NCBI GenBank assembly: GCA_050183765.1
Contig: JBFXAZ010000002.1
Location: 62,001 to 126,000 of the forward strand
Length of the DNA stretch: 64,000 nt
Origin: JAFAZJ01 sp050183765
GTDB lineage: Bacteria; Pseudomonadota; Alphaproteobacteria; Reyranellales; Reyranellaceae
Direction: 5' to 3'
Shown: one piece after another, positions 28,549 to 38,397 of the stretch
Numbering within the stretch: position 1 is the stretch's first letter
Layout of the letters: each line of letters starts with the position of its first letter
Translations under genes and position numbers: made by a program
The notes under the pieces: generated by a model
The model's input: the letters and a program-made list of their open reading frames with translations, nothing else
What the model was told of the DNA's origin: nothing
Databases searched by the model: none

Positions 28549-28657
28549 CCTCACCCTGAGGAGCGCCCTTCAGGCGCGTCTCGAAGGGTGGGCAACACGC
28601 CCGGAGTCTGTTGCCCATGCTTCGAGACGGCCGCGGCGCGGCCTCCTCAGCATGAGG
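28549..28657. repeat. 109-bp imperfect palindromic intergenic element
   Basis: The outer arms CCTCACCCTGAGGAG (from 28549) and CCTCCTCAGCATGAGG (28642-28657) are near-complementary. The inner arms GCGTCTCGAAGGGTGGGCAACA and TGTTGCCCATGCTTCGAGACGG also pair. The whole could fold into a long hairpin. Elements of this kind (TGAGGAG, CTCGAAG) recur between genes in alphaproteobacterial genomes. It ends 19 bp before the next start codon, so it sits in that gene's leader. Confidence 0.75.
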
Positions 28658-28675
28658 CGGAAGGGAGGGACCACA

Positions 28676-29668
<993 letters not shown>

Positions 29669-29671
29669 TCG

Positions 29672-29965
29672 ATGACGAGTGAGCAGCTCTACTGGTTCAT
29701 CACCGGCTACGAGGACAGCCAGGTCATCTTCCAGTGCGGCATCGAGCAGGAACGGTTCACGGACGCCGGGATCGTCGCCACGCTCAGATGCCTGGTGTCC
29801 CGGCATCTCGGACCCGAGGACATCGTGGTCGCCAACATGGGCGGCAACAACCTGCTGGAAGTCCGACAGCACGAGGCCAACCCGCAGAGCGTGAAGTACT
29901 CGTGCGGCGAGAGGTACCAGTACACGGCCTCCCTCATAGCCGCCGACAAATTCCCCCGGCCTTGA
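29672..29965 (+). CDS. Small hypothetical protein
   Basis: 97 residues, not recognised. An aromatic N-terminus (LYWFITGYEDSQVIFQC), a Gly/Asn-rich centre (VANMGGNNLLEV) and SCGERYQY near the end; two or three cysteines, no signal peptide or membrane span. The ATG at 29672 is 3 bp after the stop of the MDR reductase, so it depends on that transcript. Base composition in the last third is a little lower in GC than its neighbours. It may be a real but lineage-limited gene. Confidence 0.5.
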   Translation: MTSEQLYWFITGYEDSQVIFQCGIEQERFTDAGIVATLRCLVSRHLGPEDIVVANMGGNNLLEVRQHEANPQSVKYSCGERYQYTASLIAADKFPRP

Positions 29966-30038
29966 GGTTCGCCGATTTGACGCCACCTTTCTGTGGTGAT
30001 TCACTGCGCTCGCGGCCGATCGGCCGCCAACGGCTGAC

Positions 30039-31181
30039 ATGGCCAATCCGCCTTCACCTCCTCTAGCGCGGCCGCCGGCGTCGTTCATCGGCGCGACCGT
30101 GGAAGTTTCGGACCTCGCCGCCTCGACGGCGTTCCATCGCCAATGGCTGCCTCTGCTGGGCTTCGTGCGCATCGGCGTCGACGCCGACCGCGTGCTGTGG
30201 GGGCGGCGCGACCAGCACCTGATGCTGCGCGAGGCGGCCGTCGATGCCGCTACCGGCGGCGCGATCCTGGCGCTGACCGCCCGGGACCGTGCCGAGGTCG
30301 AGGCGCTGCATGCGCATATGCAGGGCATCGGCGCCGAGATCACCCAAGCGCCGGCCGAGCAGCCCTATGTCGCGCCGGGCTATTACGGCTTCGCCTTCCG
30401 CTGCCCCGACGGCACCCGCTTCGAGATCGCCCATCGCTGGGAGGACCTGCCGGAGATCGAAGGCGTCGAGCATGTGCGCCTGCCTGGCGACGGCGTCACC
30501 CTGGGCGGCTACCTGTACAAGCCCGAGGCGGGGCAGCCGCCGCATCCGGCGCTGCTGCTGCTGCATGGCTTCGGCCGCAACGCCTGGACCGACCGCCATC
30601 TCGCCGAGCTGGCGGCGAACTCCGGCTACAAGGTGCTGTCGCTGTCCCTGCGCGGATGGCTGGGCTCCGAAGGCGACAACGACCAGGGCGGCCACCAGGT
30701 CGACGACGTGATCGCCGCCATCGACTGGCTGCGTCGCCTGCCCTCGGTCGATCCCGGCCGCATCGGCCTGATCGGCGCCTCGATGGGCGGCCAGGTGGCG
30801 CTGCTGGCCGCGGCGCGCCGGCCTGCGATCCGCTGCGTCGCCGCCCTCTTCCCGCCCACCGACCTGCCGGGCTGGTACGAGGCCAATCCCTTCGTGCGGC
30901 CCTATCTCGACGACCTCGCCGATGCCGCCGGCCTCGCGGCACGCTCGCCGATCAACCATGCCGACGAGATCGACGTGCCGGTGCTGATGATGCACGGCGA
31001 CAAGGACGAGAACGTGCCGCTCGACCAGAGCCTGCGCATGACCGAGACGCTACGCGGCCTGGGCAAGGAAGCCGAGCTGCTGATCGTGTCGGGCGCCACT
31101 CACTTCTTCTCGATGCGCGAGAACACCATCGCGCGCCAGCGGCTGTTCGCGTTCCTGCGGCAGAGCCTGGTGCGGCGGTAG
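30039..31181 (+). CDS. Glyoxalase/VOC domain fused to alpha/beta hydrolase
   Basis: 380 residues in two domains. About 12-135 is a vicinal-oxygen-chelate module (GATVEVSDLAASTAFHRQWL at the start; APGYYGFAFRCPDGTRFEI at the end). About 150-380 is a dienelactone-hydrolase-like alpha/beta hydrolase: LLLHGFGRNAWT, nucleophile in GASMGGQVAL, acid in MHGDKDENVP, and H in SGATHFFS. Both folds are common alone; the fusion suggests two steps on one substrate, for example ring cleavage or isomerisation then hydrolysis. The ATG at 30039 has no strong binding site. Substrate unknown. Confidence 0.85.
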   Translation: MANPPSPPLARPPASFIGATVEVSDLAASTAFHRQWLPLLGFVRIGVDADRVLWGRRDQHLMLREAAVDAATGGAILALTARDRAEVEALHAHMQGIGAEITQAPAEQPYVAPGYYGFAFRCPDGTRFEIAHRWEDLPEIEGVEHVRLPGDGVTLGGYLYKPEAGQPPHPALLLLHGFGRNAWTDRHLAELAANSGYKVLSLSLRGWLGSEGDNDQGGHQVDDVIAAIDWLRRLPSVDPGRIGLIGASMGGQVALLAAARRPAIRCVAALFPPTDLPGWYEANPFVRPYLDDLADAAGLAARSPINHADEIDVPVLMMHGDKDENVPLDQSLRMTETLRGLGKEAELLIVSGATHFFSMRENTIARQRLFAFLRQSLVRR

Positions 31182-31284
31182 CGCTTCGCATCCCGGAACG
31201 ACACGGCGCGCGGATGCTTGCCGCCCGGGGGCCGACAGGCAAGATGCGCCCCATTCATCGCCATCCGCCTTCAGGACCCCGCCC

Positions 31285-31953
31285 ATGAAAGTCTCCGACG
31301 CCATCCTCTCGCGCCGCTCGATGCGCATCTTCAAGCCCGACCCGGTGCCGGAGGAGAAGATCCGCCGCATCATCGAGGTATCGAAGCGCGCGGCGTCGAA
31401 CGTCAACCTGCAGCCCTGGCGGCTCTATGTGACCATGGGCGAGGCGCGCAAGCGGCTGAGCGCGGCGGTGCTGGCCTCGGTCGAGTCCGGCGAATCGCCG
31501 GGGCCGGAATACAGCGTCTACAAGCGGCCGGTGCCCGAGCCCTATCGGAGCCGCCAGGTCGCCGTCGGCAAGGCGCTCTACGGCATGCTCAACATCCCCA
31601 AGGGCGACGCCGAGGGCATGGCGCGCCAGCACAAGCGCAACTACGTGTTCTTCGACGCGCCCGTAGGCCTGATCATGACCGTCGACCGCGCGCATGGGCA
31701 CGGCCAGTGGCTCGACTGCGGCGCCTTCCTCGCCAACCTGATGCTGATGGCGCGCGAGGAAGGCCTGCACACCTGCCCGCAGGCGGCCTTCGCCAACCAC
31801 CATCCGGCGATCCGCCGCGAGCTGAAGATCCCCGACAACGAGATCGTGATCTGCGGCCTCGCCATTGGCCATGCCGACGAGAACGAGGTGCCCAACTCGC
31901 TGATCACTGAGCGCGCGAAGCTCGAGGAGTTCGTCGCCTGGCACCGCGGTTAG
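31285..31953 (+). CDS. Nitroreductase family protein
   Basis: 222 residues. FMN-dependent NAD(P)H oxidoreductase fold. The N-terminal SRRSMRIFKPDPVPEEKI supplies FMN-binding Arg/Ser residues; ASNVNLQPWRLYV is the substrate/FMN loop; GLHTCPQAAF and the late VICGLAIGHADENEVPN are family hallmarks. The natural substrate is unknown; the family reduces nitroaromatics, quinones or enones. It starts at ATG 31285 and overlaps the convergent DUF1203 gene by 4 bp. Confidence 0.93.
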   Translation: MKVSDAILSRRSMRIFKPDPVPEEKIRRIIEVSKRAASNVNLQPWRLYVTMGEARKRLSAAVLASVESGESPGPEYSVYKRPVPEPYRSRQVAVGKALYGMLNIPKGDAEGMARQHKRNYVFFDAPVGLIMTVDRAHGHGQWLDCGAFLANLMLMAREEGLHTCPQAAFANHHPAIRRELKIPDNEIVICGLAIGHADENEVPNSLITERAKLEEFVAWHRG

Positions 31954-32408
31954 GCCCGCACGACCTTCGCCGCGTAGCAGCCGGGCGCGGCGAAGTGGAC
32001 GTGCAGGTAGGCCGCGCTATCGTCGGCCAGCAAGCGCTCGATCACCGGCTCGACTTCGGTGCCCTTCGTCAGCTCGAAGGCCAGCATCATGCCGTCGGCG
32101 TCGAAGGCGCGCACCGCCAGCAGGCGCTTGCGCAGCTGCTCGGGCACCGTATCGATCGCGTCGAACGTGCTCTCTCCCGCGCGCACGAAAATCGCGAAAC
32201 GCATGCGATAGGGCGAGTCGACGGCGTGGTGCTCGTGGTTCACAAGGACCACCTCCTCGCCCGGCGTCGCGTCGGTCAGGCTGACGCGGCAGGGCGTGCC
32301 ATTGTCGGCGATGCGCCGCACGGCGCCCGCGGCCGCCAGCTCTTCGTCGGACATGGTAAACAGGTGGGTGAAGTTCTCGGCCGGCAGGCCCTGGATGCGG
32401 AAGCTCAT
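31950..32408 (-). CDS. DUF1203 family protein
   Basis: 152 residues. MSFRIQGLPAENFTHLF, then a central HEHHAVDSPYRMRFAIFVR and a terminal HVHFAAPGCYAAKVVRA match the DUF1203 pattern. The C-terminal HVHF plus conserved cysteine hints at a metal or active site; no function is known. The ATG at 32408 has GAGAGAGGGCACC before it and is preferred over a longer start. Divergent from the phosphotriesterase-family gene and convergent with the nitroreductase. Confidence 0.82.
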   Translation of the reverse strand: MSFRIQGLPAENFTHLFTMSDEELAAAGAVRRIADNGTPCRVSLTDATPGEEVVLVNHEHHAVDSPYRMRFAIFVRAGESTFDAIDTVPEQLRKRLLAVRAFDADGMMLAFELTKGTEVEPVIERLLADDSAAYLHVHFAAPGCYAAKVVRA

Positions 32409-32518
32409 GGTGCCCTCTCTCGTTCGATGGGCTGAGCATGAGGCGCCTTCGCTCGCCGCGATATCCGGGTCGCCGCAGCGAATTGCCGAAGGCATGATGG
32501 CGGCGAAAGGGAGACTTC

Positions 32519-33571
32519 ATGACCCGCCTGACCCGTTCCGAATTGCGCGGCAAGGTGCAGACCGTGCTGGGACCGATCGAGCCCGACACGCTTGGCCGCA
32601 CCCTGATGCACGAGCACGTGCTGTGTGACATCCGCCCGCCCTCGACGCGCACCGAGAACGATCTAGGGCCGGAAATCACCCTGGAAAACGTCTGGCAGAT
32701 CAACCACGGCCACGGCATCGCGCGCGCCGGGCGGAAGTACATGCTCGATCTCGAGGACGTGGCCGTGCGCGAGGTCGAGGCGATGAAGCGCGAGGGTGGC
32801 GACGCCATCGTGGAGTTGACCTGCGGCGGGCTCAGCCCCGATCCCAGGGGCCTCGCGCGCATCGCCGCGGGCACCGGCGTCACCATCGTGATGGGCTGCG
32901 GTTATTACGTGAACGACTACCAGGACGCGCGCAACCAGGGCCGCGCGGTCGACGATTTCGCGCGCGAGATCGTCGACCAGGTGCAGGTCGGCGCCTGGGG
33001 CACCGAGGTGCGCGCCGGCATGATCGGCGAGATCGGCTGCCAGTCGCCATGGACCGATCTGGAGAAGCGCGTGATGCGCGCGGCGCTGATCGCGCAGCAG
33101 GAGACCGGCGCGGCGATCAACGTCCATCCTGGGCGCCACGAGGACCAGCCGCAGGAGGTCGCAGATTTCGTGATGGCCAATGGCGGCGATCCGACGCGCA
33201 TCGTCATCAGCCATATCGACCGCACGGTCTTCGACGTCGAGCGCCTGCTGAAGCTCGCCGATACCGGCGTCACCATCGAGTTCGATCTGTTCGGCCAAGA
33301 GGCCTCCTACTACGGCCTGTCGGACATCGACATGCCCAACGACGCCACGCGCCTGAAGCTGATCCGCGCCCTGATCGAGCGCGGCCATCTCGAGCGCGTC
33401 GTGATCAGCCACGACATCTGCTACCGCACGCGGCTCACCGCCTTCGGCGGCCACGGCTACGGCCACATCTTCCGCAACGTCGTGCCGATGATGCGCAAGC
33501 GCGGCTATTCGGACGCCGAGATCGACACGATCCTGGTCGGCAACCCGCGACGCCTGCTGAGTTTCGTGTAG
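32519..33571 (+). CDS. Phosphotriesterase family metal-dependent hydrolase
   Basis: 350 residues, amidohydrolase superfamily. Metal ligands: H31 and H33 (LMHEHVLCD), the bridging carboxylate E in MIGEIGCQSP, H in NVHPGRH, H in ISHIDRT, and D in ISHDICYRT. A Glu at the bridging position, in place of the carbamylated Lys of true phosphotriesterase, points to a phosphotriesterase-homology/lactonase-type enzyme; substrate unknown. The ATG at 32519 follows AAAGGGAGACTTC. Stands alone on its transcript, divergent from DUF1203. Confidence 0.9.
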   Translation: MTRLTRSELRGKVQTVLGPIEPDTLGRTLMHEHVLCDIRPPSTRTENDLGPEITLENVWQINHGHGIARAGRKYMLDLEDVAVREVEAMKREGGDAIVELTCGGLSPDPRGLARIAAGTGVTIVMGCGYYVNDYQDARNQGRAVDDFAREIVDQVQVGAWGTEVRAGMIGEIGCQSPWTDLEKRVMRAALIAQQETGAAINVHPGRHEDQPQEVADFVMANGGDPTRIVISHIDRTVFDVERLLKLADTGVTIEFDLFGQEASYYGLSDIDMPNDATRLKLIRALIERGHLERVVISHDICYRTRLTAFGGHGYGHIFRNVVPMMRKRGYSDAEIDTILVGNPRRLLSFV

Positions 33572-33710
33572 CCACCGGCCGTAGTGTCGCTGAAAAAACC
33601 CGCTGCTACCTTTGCATGCGGGTGAAAAATCAATCTCGTGCGGCGTTTTGCCGTTCCCGATCCACACTCACTGATCAATTGCTGCCACTCAATAGCCACG
33701 CGAGTGTGCG

Positions 33711-33802
33711 AGCCTGAACTCTCACCACCAAGCACGGAGCCTGAGTTCACACCACCGAGCGCTTGAGCGCGAGCGTGCGACATCCAATTCACACCACCGA
33801 GC
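33711..33802 (+). repeat. Three 23-bp imperfect direct repeats before the heme peroxidase
   Basis: Units at 33711-33733, 33738-33760 and 33780-33802, sharing the core CACCACCRAGC. Units 1 and 2 agree at 19 of 23 positions; units 2 and 3 share the exact 15-mer TTCACACCACCGAGC. Spacings are 27 and 42 bp. The last copy ends one base before the gene's first ATG. An inverted repeat CACACTC/GAGTGTG (33663-33669, 33702-33708) lies just upstream. They may be protein-binding sites or decayed coding repeats. Confidence 0.6.
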
Positions 33803-33803
33803 A

Positions 33804-35375
33804 ATGGGGGCCTGTATGCCGGCGAACGTCAACACCAATCCCGGACACGGCAGAGCCGGACGCCACCCGACGCGGGAGATACTCGATACGCTGTCGGGAC
33901 ACGACGATCCCGGCATGTTCGGTCGGATGTTTCCGACACTCACGCCGCACTTCGCGCCGGACGCCGCATTGCAGGCTCTTGCCGACGCGATGAAAGACAC
34001 CTCGCCGCCCGGCGATAACAACTCCAGCATACCCGCTGGCTTTACCTATCTCGGCCAGTTCGTCGACCACGACATCACGCTCGATCTGACCTCCCTGAAC
34101 GAGAAGCAGGAGGATCCGAAGGCGATCGATAACTTCCGCACGCCTGGTCTGGATCTCGACTCGCTGTACGGCCTGGGACCCGACGGCAGCCCTCAACTCT
34201 ACGCCCGCGATCCGAACAATCCGGGCAAGCTCGGGCCCAAGTTCCTGATCGGCAAGACGGTGCAGGGCTTCCAGGACCTCGGCAATGTGACGGTTGGCCT
34301 GCGCAACGACCTGCCGCGCAACCCCGAAGGCGTGGCCCTGATCGGCGACCACCGCAACGACGAGAATCTCGTCGTCGCCCAGACCCATCTGGCGATGCTG
34401 AAGTTTCACAACAAGGTCGTCGACACGCTGGCGGCCAGACCGAATCCGCCGGCCGACCTGTTCGCCGAAGCCCGTCAGCTCGTCACTTGGCACTACCAAT
34501 GGATGGTTCTGCACGATTTTGTCGAGCGCCTGACCGAGGACGGCATCGTCGCTCGGATCCTCCACGAAGGGCGCCGCTTCTACCGCTTCAAGCGAATCCC
34601 GTACATGCCGGTGGAATTCTCGGCGGCCGCCTATCGCATGGGCCACAGCATGGTGCGTGAAACCTACAGCCACAACCGCGTCTTCACGCCGGGCAGTCCT
34701 CCGCCGGAGATTCCCGCAACTCTGGTGCTCCTGTTCGAGTTCTCCGGCCTGTCCGGCGGAATTCTCGGCGATCTTGCGCCGGATCCGCTCACGGGACCGA
34801 CGCCAATCTCCGTGCTGCCGGGCAACTGGATCATCGACTGGCGCCGCTACTACGATTTCAAGACGCCGGCTGCGCCTGGTTTCTTCCTGAATCGCGCCCG
34901 CAAGATCGATCCGTTCCTGGCGCCGCCATTGCACACGCTGCCGGGAGGCGGCGGCAATCTCGCGTTCCGCAATCTGAAGCGCGGCGTCATGCTCGGCCTG
35001 CCATCGGGTCAGGACGTCGCGAGTGCCATGAAGGTCGCAAAGCCGCTTACGTCCGAGGAGATCGCCTCCGGCCCCGACGGCGCGGCGGCGAAGGCGCACG
35101 GCCTGCATGTCGACACGCCGCTGTGGTACTACATTCTGAAGGAAGCCCTGGTGCGCAGCGGCGGCGAGCGATTGGGGCCGATGGGCGCGCGGATCGTCGC
35201 CGAGGTTTTCGTCGGCCTCGTGCACGGCGATCACCAGAGCTACATCTGGCGCAACACCAACTGGACCCCGACGCTTCCGTCCAAGACCCCAGGGCGCTTC
35301 CTGATGACCGATCTGCTGCAGTTCGTGGGCGACATCAGCCCGATCGACGGGATTTCCACGGTCAACACGCTGTAG
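33804..35375 (+). CDS. Animal-type heme peroxidase family protein
   Basis: 523 residues. The distal side is LGQFVDHDITLD (Q85, H89, with D90 as calcium ligand) and the proximal histidine is H281 in YRMGHSMVRETYSHN; the DHRNDENL segment is also conserved. This is the bacterial peroxidase/peroxinectin-like branch of the peroxidase-cyclooxygenase superfamily, with covalent or b-type heme. No signal peptide is evident. Two starts are possible: ATG at 33804, directly against the last repeat, or ATG at 33816, which has GGGGG five bases before it. Its codon use seems less GC-extreme than flanking genes, a possible sign of acquisition. Substrate unknown. Confidence 0.92.
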   Translation: MGACMPANVNTNPGHGRAGRHPTREILDTLSGHDDPGMFGRMFPTLTPHFAPDAALQALADAMKDTSPPGDNNSSIPAGFTYLGQFVDHDITLDLTSLNEKQEDPKAIDNFRTPGLDLDSLYGLGPDGSPQLYARDPNNPGKLGPKFLIGKTVQGFQDLGNVTVGLRNDLPRNPEGVALIGDHRNDENLVVAQTHLAMLKFHNKVVDTLAARPNPPADLFAEARQLVTWHYQWMVLHDFVERLTEDGIVARILHEGRRFYRFKRIPYMPVEFSAAAYRMGHSMVRETYSHNRVFTPGSPPPEIPATLVLLFEFSGLSGGILGDLAPDPLTGPTPISVLPGNWIIDWRRYYDFKTPAAPGFFLNRARKIDPFLAPPLHTLPGGGGNLAFRNLKRGVMLGLPSGQDVASAMKVAKPLTSEEIASGPDGAAAKAHGLHVDTPLWYYILKEALVRSGGERLGPMGARIVAEVFVGLVHGDHQSYIWRNTNWTPTLPSKTPGRFLMTDLLQFVGDISPIDGISTVNTL

Positions 35376-35456
35376 CGTCGATCGTCGCGGCGCTGCTTCG
35401 GCGGCCGGGGACGGAAGCTGACATTGGTGTAGGATCGCGGCGAGGAGGACGCCGCG

Positions 35457-36695
35457 ATGATGATGGCGGACACGATCTTCGATCCGGGCGCGGTGTCGCG
35501 CCTGCCCGATCCGTTGCCGGCGCTGCGCGCGCTGCAGGAGAGCGATCGGGTGCACTGGTCGCCGCGCTACAAGGCCTGGCTGGTGACGCGCTACGACGAC
35601 GTGCGCGCCGGCCTGCACGATCCGCGCATGACGCCGGGCCGCGCCATGCCCGACCCCAAGGTGTTCGAGCCCGGCTTCCGCGAGGTCTTCGCCGACTATC
35701 GCCGCCTGCTCGATCCCTTCATGCTGTTCCGCGACCCGCCCGATCACACGCGCCTGCGCGGCCTGGTCAATCGTGGCTTCACGCCCAACGCCATCGAGGC
35801 ACTGCGCCCGCGCGTCGCCGTCTTCGTCGAGGAGTTGCTGGCGGCGATGCCGAAGCCCGGCACGTTCGATTTCGTGCCGTCCTTCGCCTATCCCCTGCCG
35901 GCCCGCGTGATCGCCGAGCTGATCGGCGTGCCCGAGAGCATCCTCGACGATCTCAAGCGCTGGTCCGACGGCTTCGCCACCTCGACCGCGGGCAGCGGCG
36001 AGGACCTGTTCCGCCGCGCGGCGATCGCGACCAGCGAGATGGGCGCCTATCTCCAGGATTTCATCGCCCACCGCCGCGAGACGCCGGGTGACGCGATCAT
36101 CGACGCCCTGATCGACGCCCGCGACGGGCAGGACCGGCTGAGCGCCGACGAGCTGGTGGCCAACCTGATCCTGTTCCTCTTCGCCGGCCACGAGACCACG
36201 ACCAACCTGCTGTCCAACGGCCTGCGCACGCTGTTGCTCAATCCCGGCGTGCTCGAGGATCTGCGCGCCAACCTCGACGACCAGGCGCTGGTGCGCAACA
36301 CGGTCGAGGAGATGCTGCGCCACGACGGCGCGCTGTTCATGAGCATGCGCGTGGCGCTGCAGTCGTTCGAGTGGCATGGAAGGCAGATCGAGAAGGGCCA
36401 GCGCGTCTTCCTCTATCACCTCTCGGCCAACCGCGATCCGCGAGTGTTCGAGGAGCCCGACCGTTTCGACATCCGTCGCAGGGACGCGTCGCGCCATATC
36501 GCCTTCGGCTATGGCATCCATTTCTGCCTTGGCGCGCCGCTGGCCAAGCTTGAGGTCGAGGTGGCGCTGCCGGCGCTGCTGCGGCGCTATCCCGACCTCG
36601 CGCTGGTCGATGATCAGGTGGCGTGGAAGACGAATTTCGTGCTGCGGGGTCCGACTTCGCTGTTGCTCAGGGCCGGAAACGGCGCAGGGGCATGA
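35457..36695 (+). CDS. Cytochrome P450
   Basis: 412 residues, soluble bacterial class. The I-helix oxygen-binding motif is AGHETTTN, the ExxR is in VEEMLRHDG, and the heme loop FGYGIHFCLG carries the thiolate ligand C357. The N-terminus has RYDDVRAGLHDPRM and RDPPDHTRLRGLVNRGFTP, typical of CYP107-like enzymes. The start is the first of two overlapping ATGs at 35457, with GAGGAGG upstream. Its stop overlaps the glycosyltransferase start by 4 bp. No ferredoxin gene is adjacent. Substrate unknown; pairing with a glycosyltransferase suggests oxidation then glycosylation of a small molecule or lipid, which is inference. Confidence 0.95.
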   Translation: MMMADTIFDPGAVSRLPDPLPALRALQESDRVHWSPRYKAWLVTRYDDVRAGLHDPRMTPGRAMPDPKVFEPGFREVFADYRRLLDPFMLFRDPPDHTRLRGLVNRGFTPNAIEALRPRVAVFVEELLAAMPKPGTFDFVPSFAYPLPARVIAELIGVPESILDDLKRWSDGFATSTAGSGEDLFRRAAIATSEMGAYLQDFIAHRRETPGDAIIDALIDARDGQDRLSADELVANLILFLFAGHETTTNLLSNGLRTLLLNPGVLEDLRANLDDQALVRNTVEEMLRHDGALFMSMRVALQSFEWHGRQIEKGQRVFLYHLSANRDPRVFEEPDRFDIRRRDASRHIAFGYGIHFCLGAPLAKLEVEVALPALLRRYPDLALVDDQVAWKTNFVLRGPTSLLLRAGNGAGA

Positions 36696-38392
36696 CGGCA
36701 ACCGCCGCGATCTACTACCGCGCAGACGAGTTCGATCCCTACAAGCGGATGATGGGGCGCCAGGTCGCCAGCGACGCCTTCCTGCGCGCGCTGGCGCGGC
36801 ACGATCCCTCGACGACGCTCAGCGTCTATGCCGCGCGCAAGGAGGACGTCGAGCGCTTCCGCGAGCTGGTCGAGGCCGAGGCGCCGGGCTTCAGCGGCCG
36901 CGTCTATCGCCAGATCCGCCACGGCGACGCGCAGGGCCTGGCGCAGGCCGGCTGCCTGTTCCGGCCCGATCCGGTGCTGCACGACGAGGCGTGGACGCGC
37001 CGCTTCGGCGATCCGCGCGCCTATTCGCTGAGCGGCGTGACGCACACCCTGTCCTCGGTCGGCGCGCAGCGCGCGCTGTCCTCCTACCTCACGGCGCCCT
37101 ACGAGGAATGGGACGCGGTGATCTGCACCTCGCAGGCCGTGCGCCGCGTGGTCGATCGCATCATCGAGGAGAACGCCGCCTATCTGGCGGAACGCTTGGG
37201 CGTGACGGTCCCGGCCAACCCGCGCCTGCAGCTGCCGGTGATTCCGCTGGGCGTGCACACCGATGCCTTCGACACCACGACCGCGGCGATGCGCTCGGCG
37301 CGGGCACGATGGCGCGGCGAGATCGGAGCCGGCAACGACGACATCGTCGCGCTGTTCGTGGGCCGGCTGGCCTTCCATGCCAAGGCGAACCCGCTGCCGA
37401 TGTACCGGGCGCTGGAAGCGGCCGCGACGCGCACCGGCAGTCGTGTCCATCTCGTGCAGGCCGGCTGGTTCGGCAACGAGCACATCGAGCGCGGCTTCAG
37501 GGACGGCGCGGCGATGTTCTGCCCCTCGGTGCACTGCCATTTCCTCGATGGCCGCGATCCGGCGGTCCGTGCCGAGGTCTGGGCGGCGGGCGATCTCTTC
37601 ACCTCGCTGGTCGACAACATCCAGGAGACCTTCGGCCTGGCGCCGATCGAGGCGATGGCGGCCGGCCTGCCGGTCGTGGTCGCCGACTGGGACGGCTATC
37701 GCGAGACGGTGCGCGACGGCGTGGACGGCTTCCTGGTGCCCACGACCATGACGCCGCCGGGATTCGGCGCGAGCATGGCCTATCGCCACTTCAGCGGCCT
37801 CGACACCTACGACGCCTATGTCGGCGCCGCCGCGCTCAATGTCGCGGTCGATGCCGCCCGGGCCGAAGAGGCGTACGTCGCGCTGATCGACAACGCCGAT
37901 CTGCGCCGGCTCATGGGCGAGAACGGACGTCGGCGCGCGCACGAGACCTTCGCCTGGTCGAGGATCTACGGCCTCTATCGCGCGCTGTGGGGCGAGCTGG
38001 CCGAGCGGCGGGCGAAGGCCCCCGCGCCGGCACACGTCGCCCATCCGCTGCATCCCGAGCCGTTCCGGCTGTTCGGCCACTACCCGACCTATGTCTTCGG
38101 CGCACGCTCGCGGATCCGCGCGCTGGCGGACGATGCCGAGACGTGGCGTCGCACCCTTGCCTCGCCGCTGCTGGCGGGTGCCGGCGCACATTTCCTGCAG
38201 GCAGTGGAGATCGAGCGTTTGCGCACAGCGATTGCGGCAACACCTGAGGTGACGGTGGCGCAGTTGCTGGATGTGGTCGAGCGCGGCCGGCGCGACGGCG
38301 CGATCCGCACGCTGTCGCTGCTCGCCAAGGCCGGCCTGATCGCCATCGACGAGCGCATCGCCGTGCCCGACCGGCCCGGTCCACTCGACTGA
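36692..38392 (+). CDS. Glycosyltransferase, GT-B fold, GT4-like
   Basis: 566 residues. The middle has VIPLGVHTDAFD and ALFVGRLAFHAKANPLPM; the C-terminal domain holds the nucleotide-sugar motif ETFGLAPIEAMAAGLPVVV (E-x7-E) followed by WDGYRETVRDGVDGFLVP. The last 130 residues lie beyond the usual GT4 core and have no recognised domain. No membrane span. The ATG at 36692 overlaps the P450 stop (ATGA), so translation is coupled. Sugar donor and acceptor are unknown. Confidence 0.9.
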   Translation: MTATAAIYYRADEFDPYKRMMGRQVASDAFLRALARHDPSTTLSVYAARKEDVERFRELVEAEAPGFSGRVYRQIRHGDAQGLAQAGCLFRPDPVLHDEAWTRRFGDPRAYSLSGVTHTLSSVGAQRALSSYLTAPYEEWDAVICTSQAVRRVVDRIIEENAAYLAERLGVTVPANPRLQLPVIPLGVHTDAFDTTTAAMRSARARWRGEIGAGNDDIVALFVGRLAFHAKANPLPMYRALEAAATRTGSRVHLVQAGWFGNEHIERGFRDGAAMFCPSVHCHFLDGRDPAVRAEVWAAGDLFTSLVDNIQETFGLAPIEAMAAGLPVVVADWDGYRETVRDGVDGFLVPTTMTPPGFGASMAYRHFSGLDTYDAYVGAAALNVAVDAARAEEAYVALIDNADLRRLMGENGRRRAHETFAWSRIYGLYRALWGELAERRAKAPAPAHVAHPLHPEPFRLFGHYPTYVFGARSRIRALADDAETWRRTLASPLLAGAGAHFLQAVEIERLRTAIAATPEVTVAQLLDVVERGRRDGAIRTLSLLAKAGLIAIDERIAVPDRPGPLD

Positions 38393-38397
38393 GCGAA

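Noticed and set aside
33598..33623. ACCCGC/GCGGGT stem with A-runs on both sides as a terminator
   Set aside because: Only a 6-bp stem with a 14-base loop; a T-run follows it only on the minus strand, where no gene ends.
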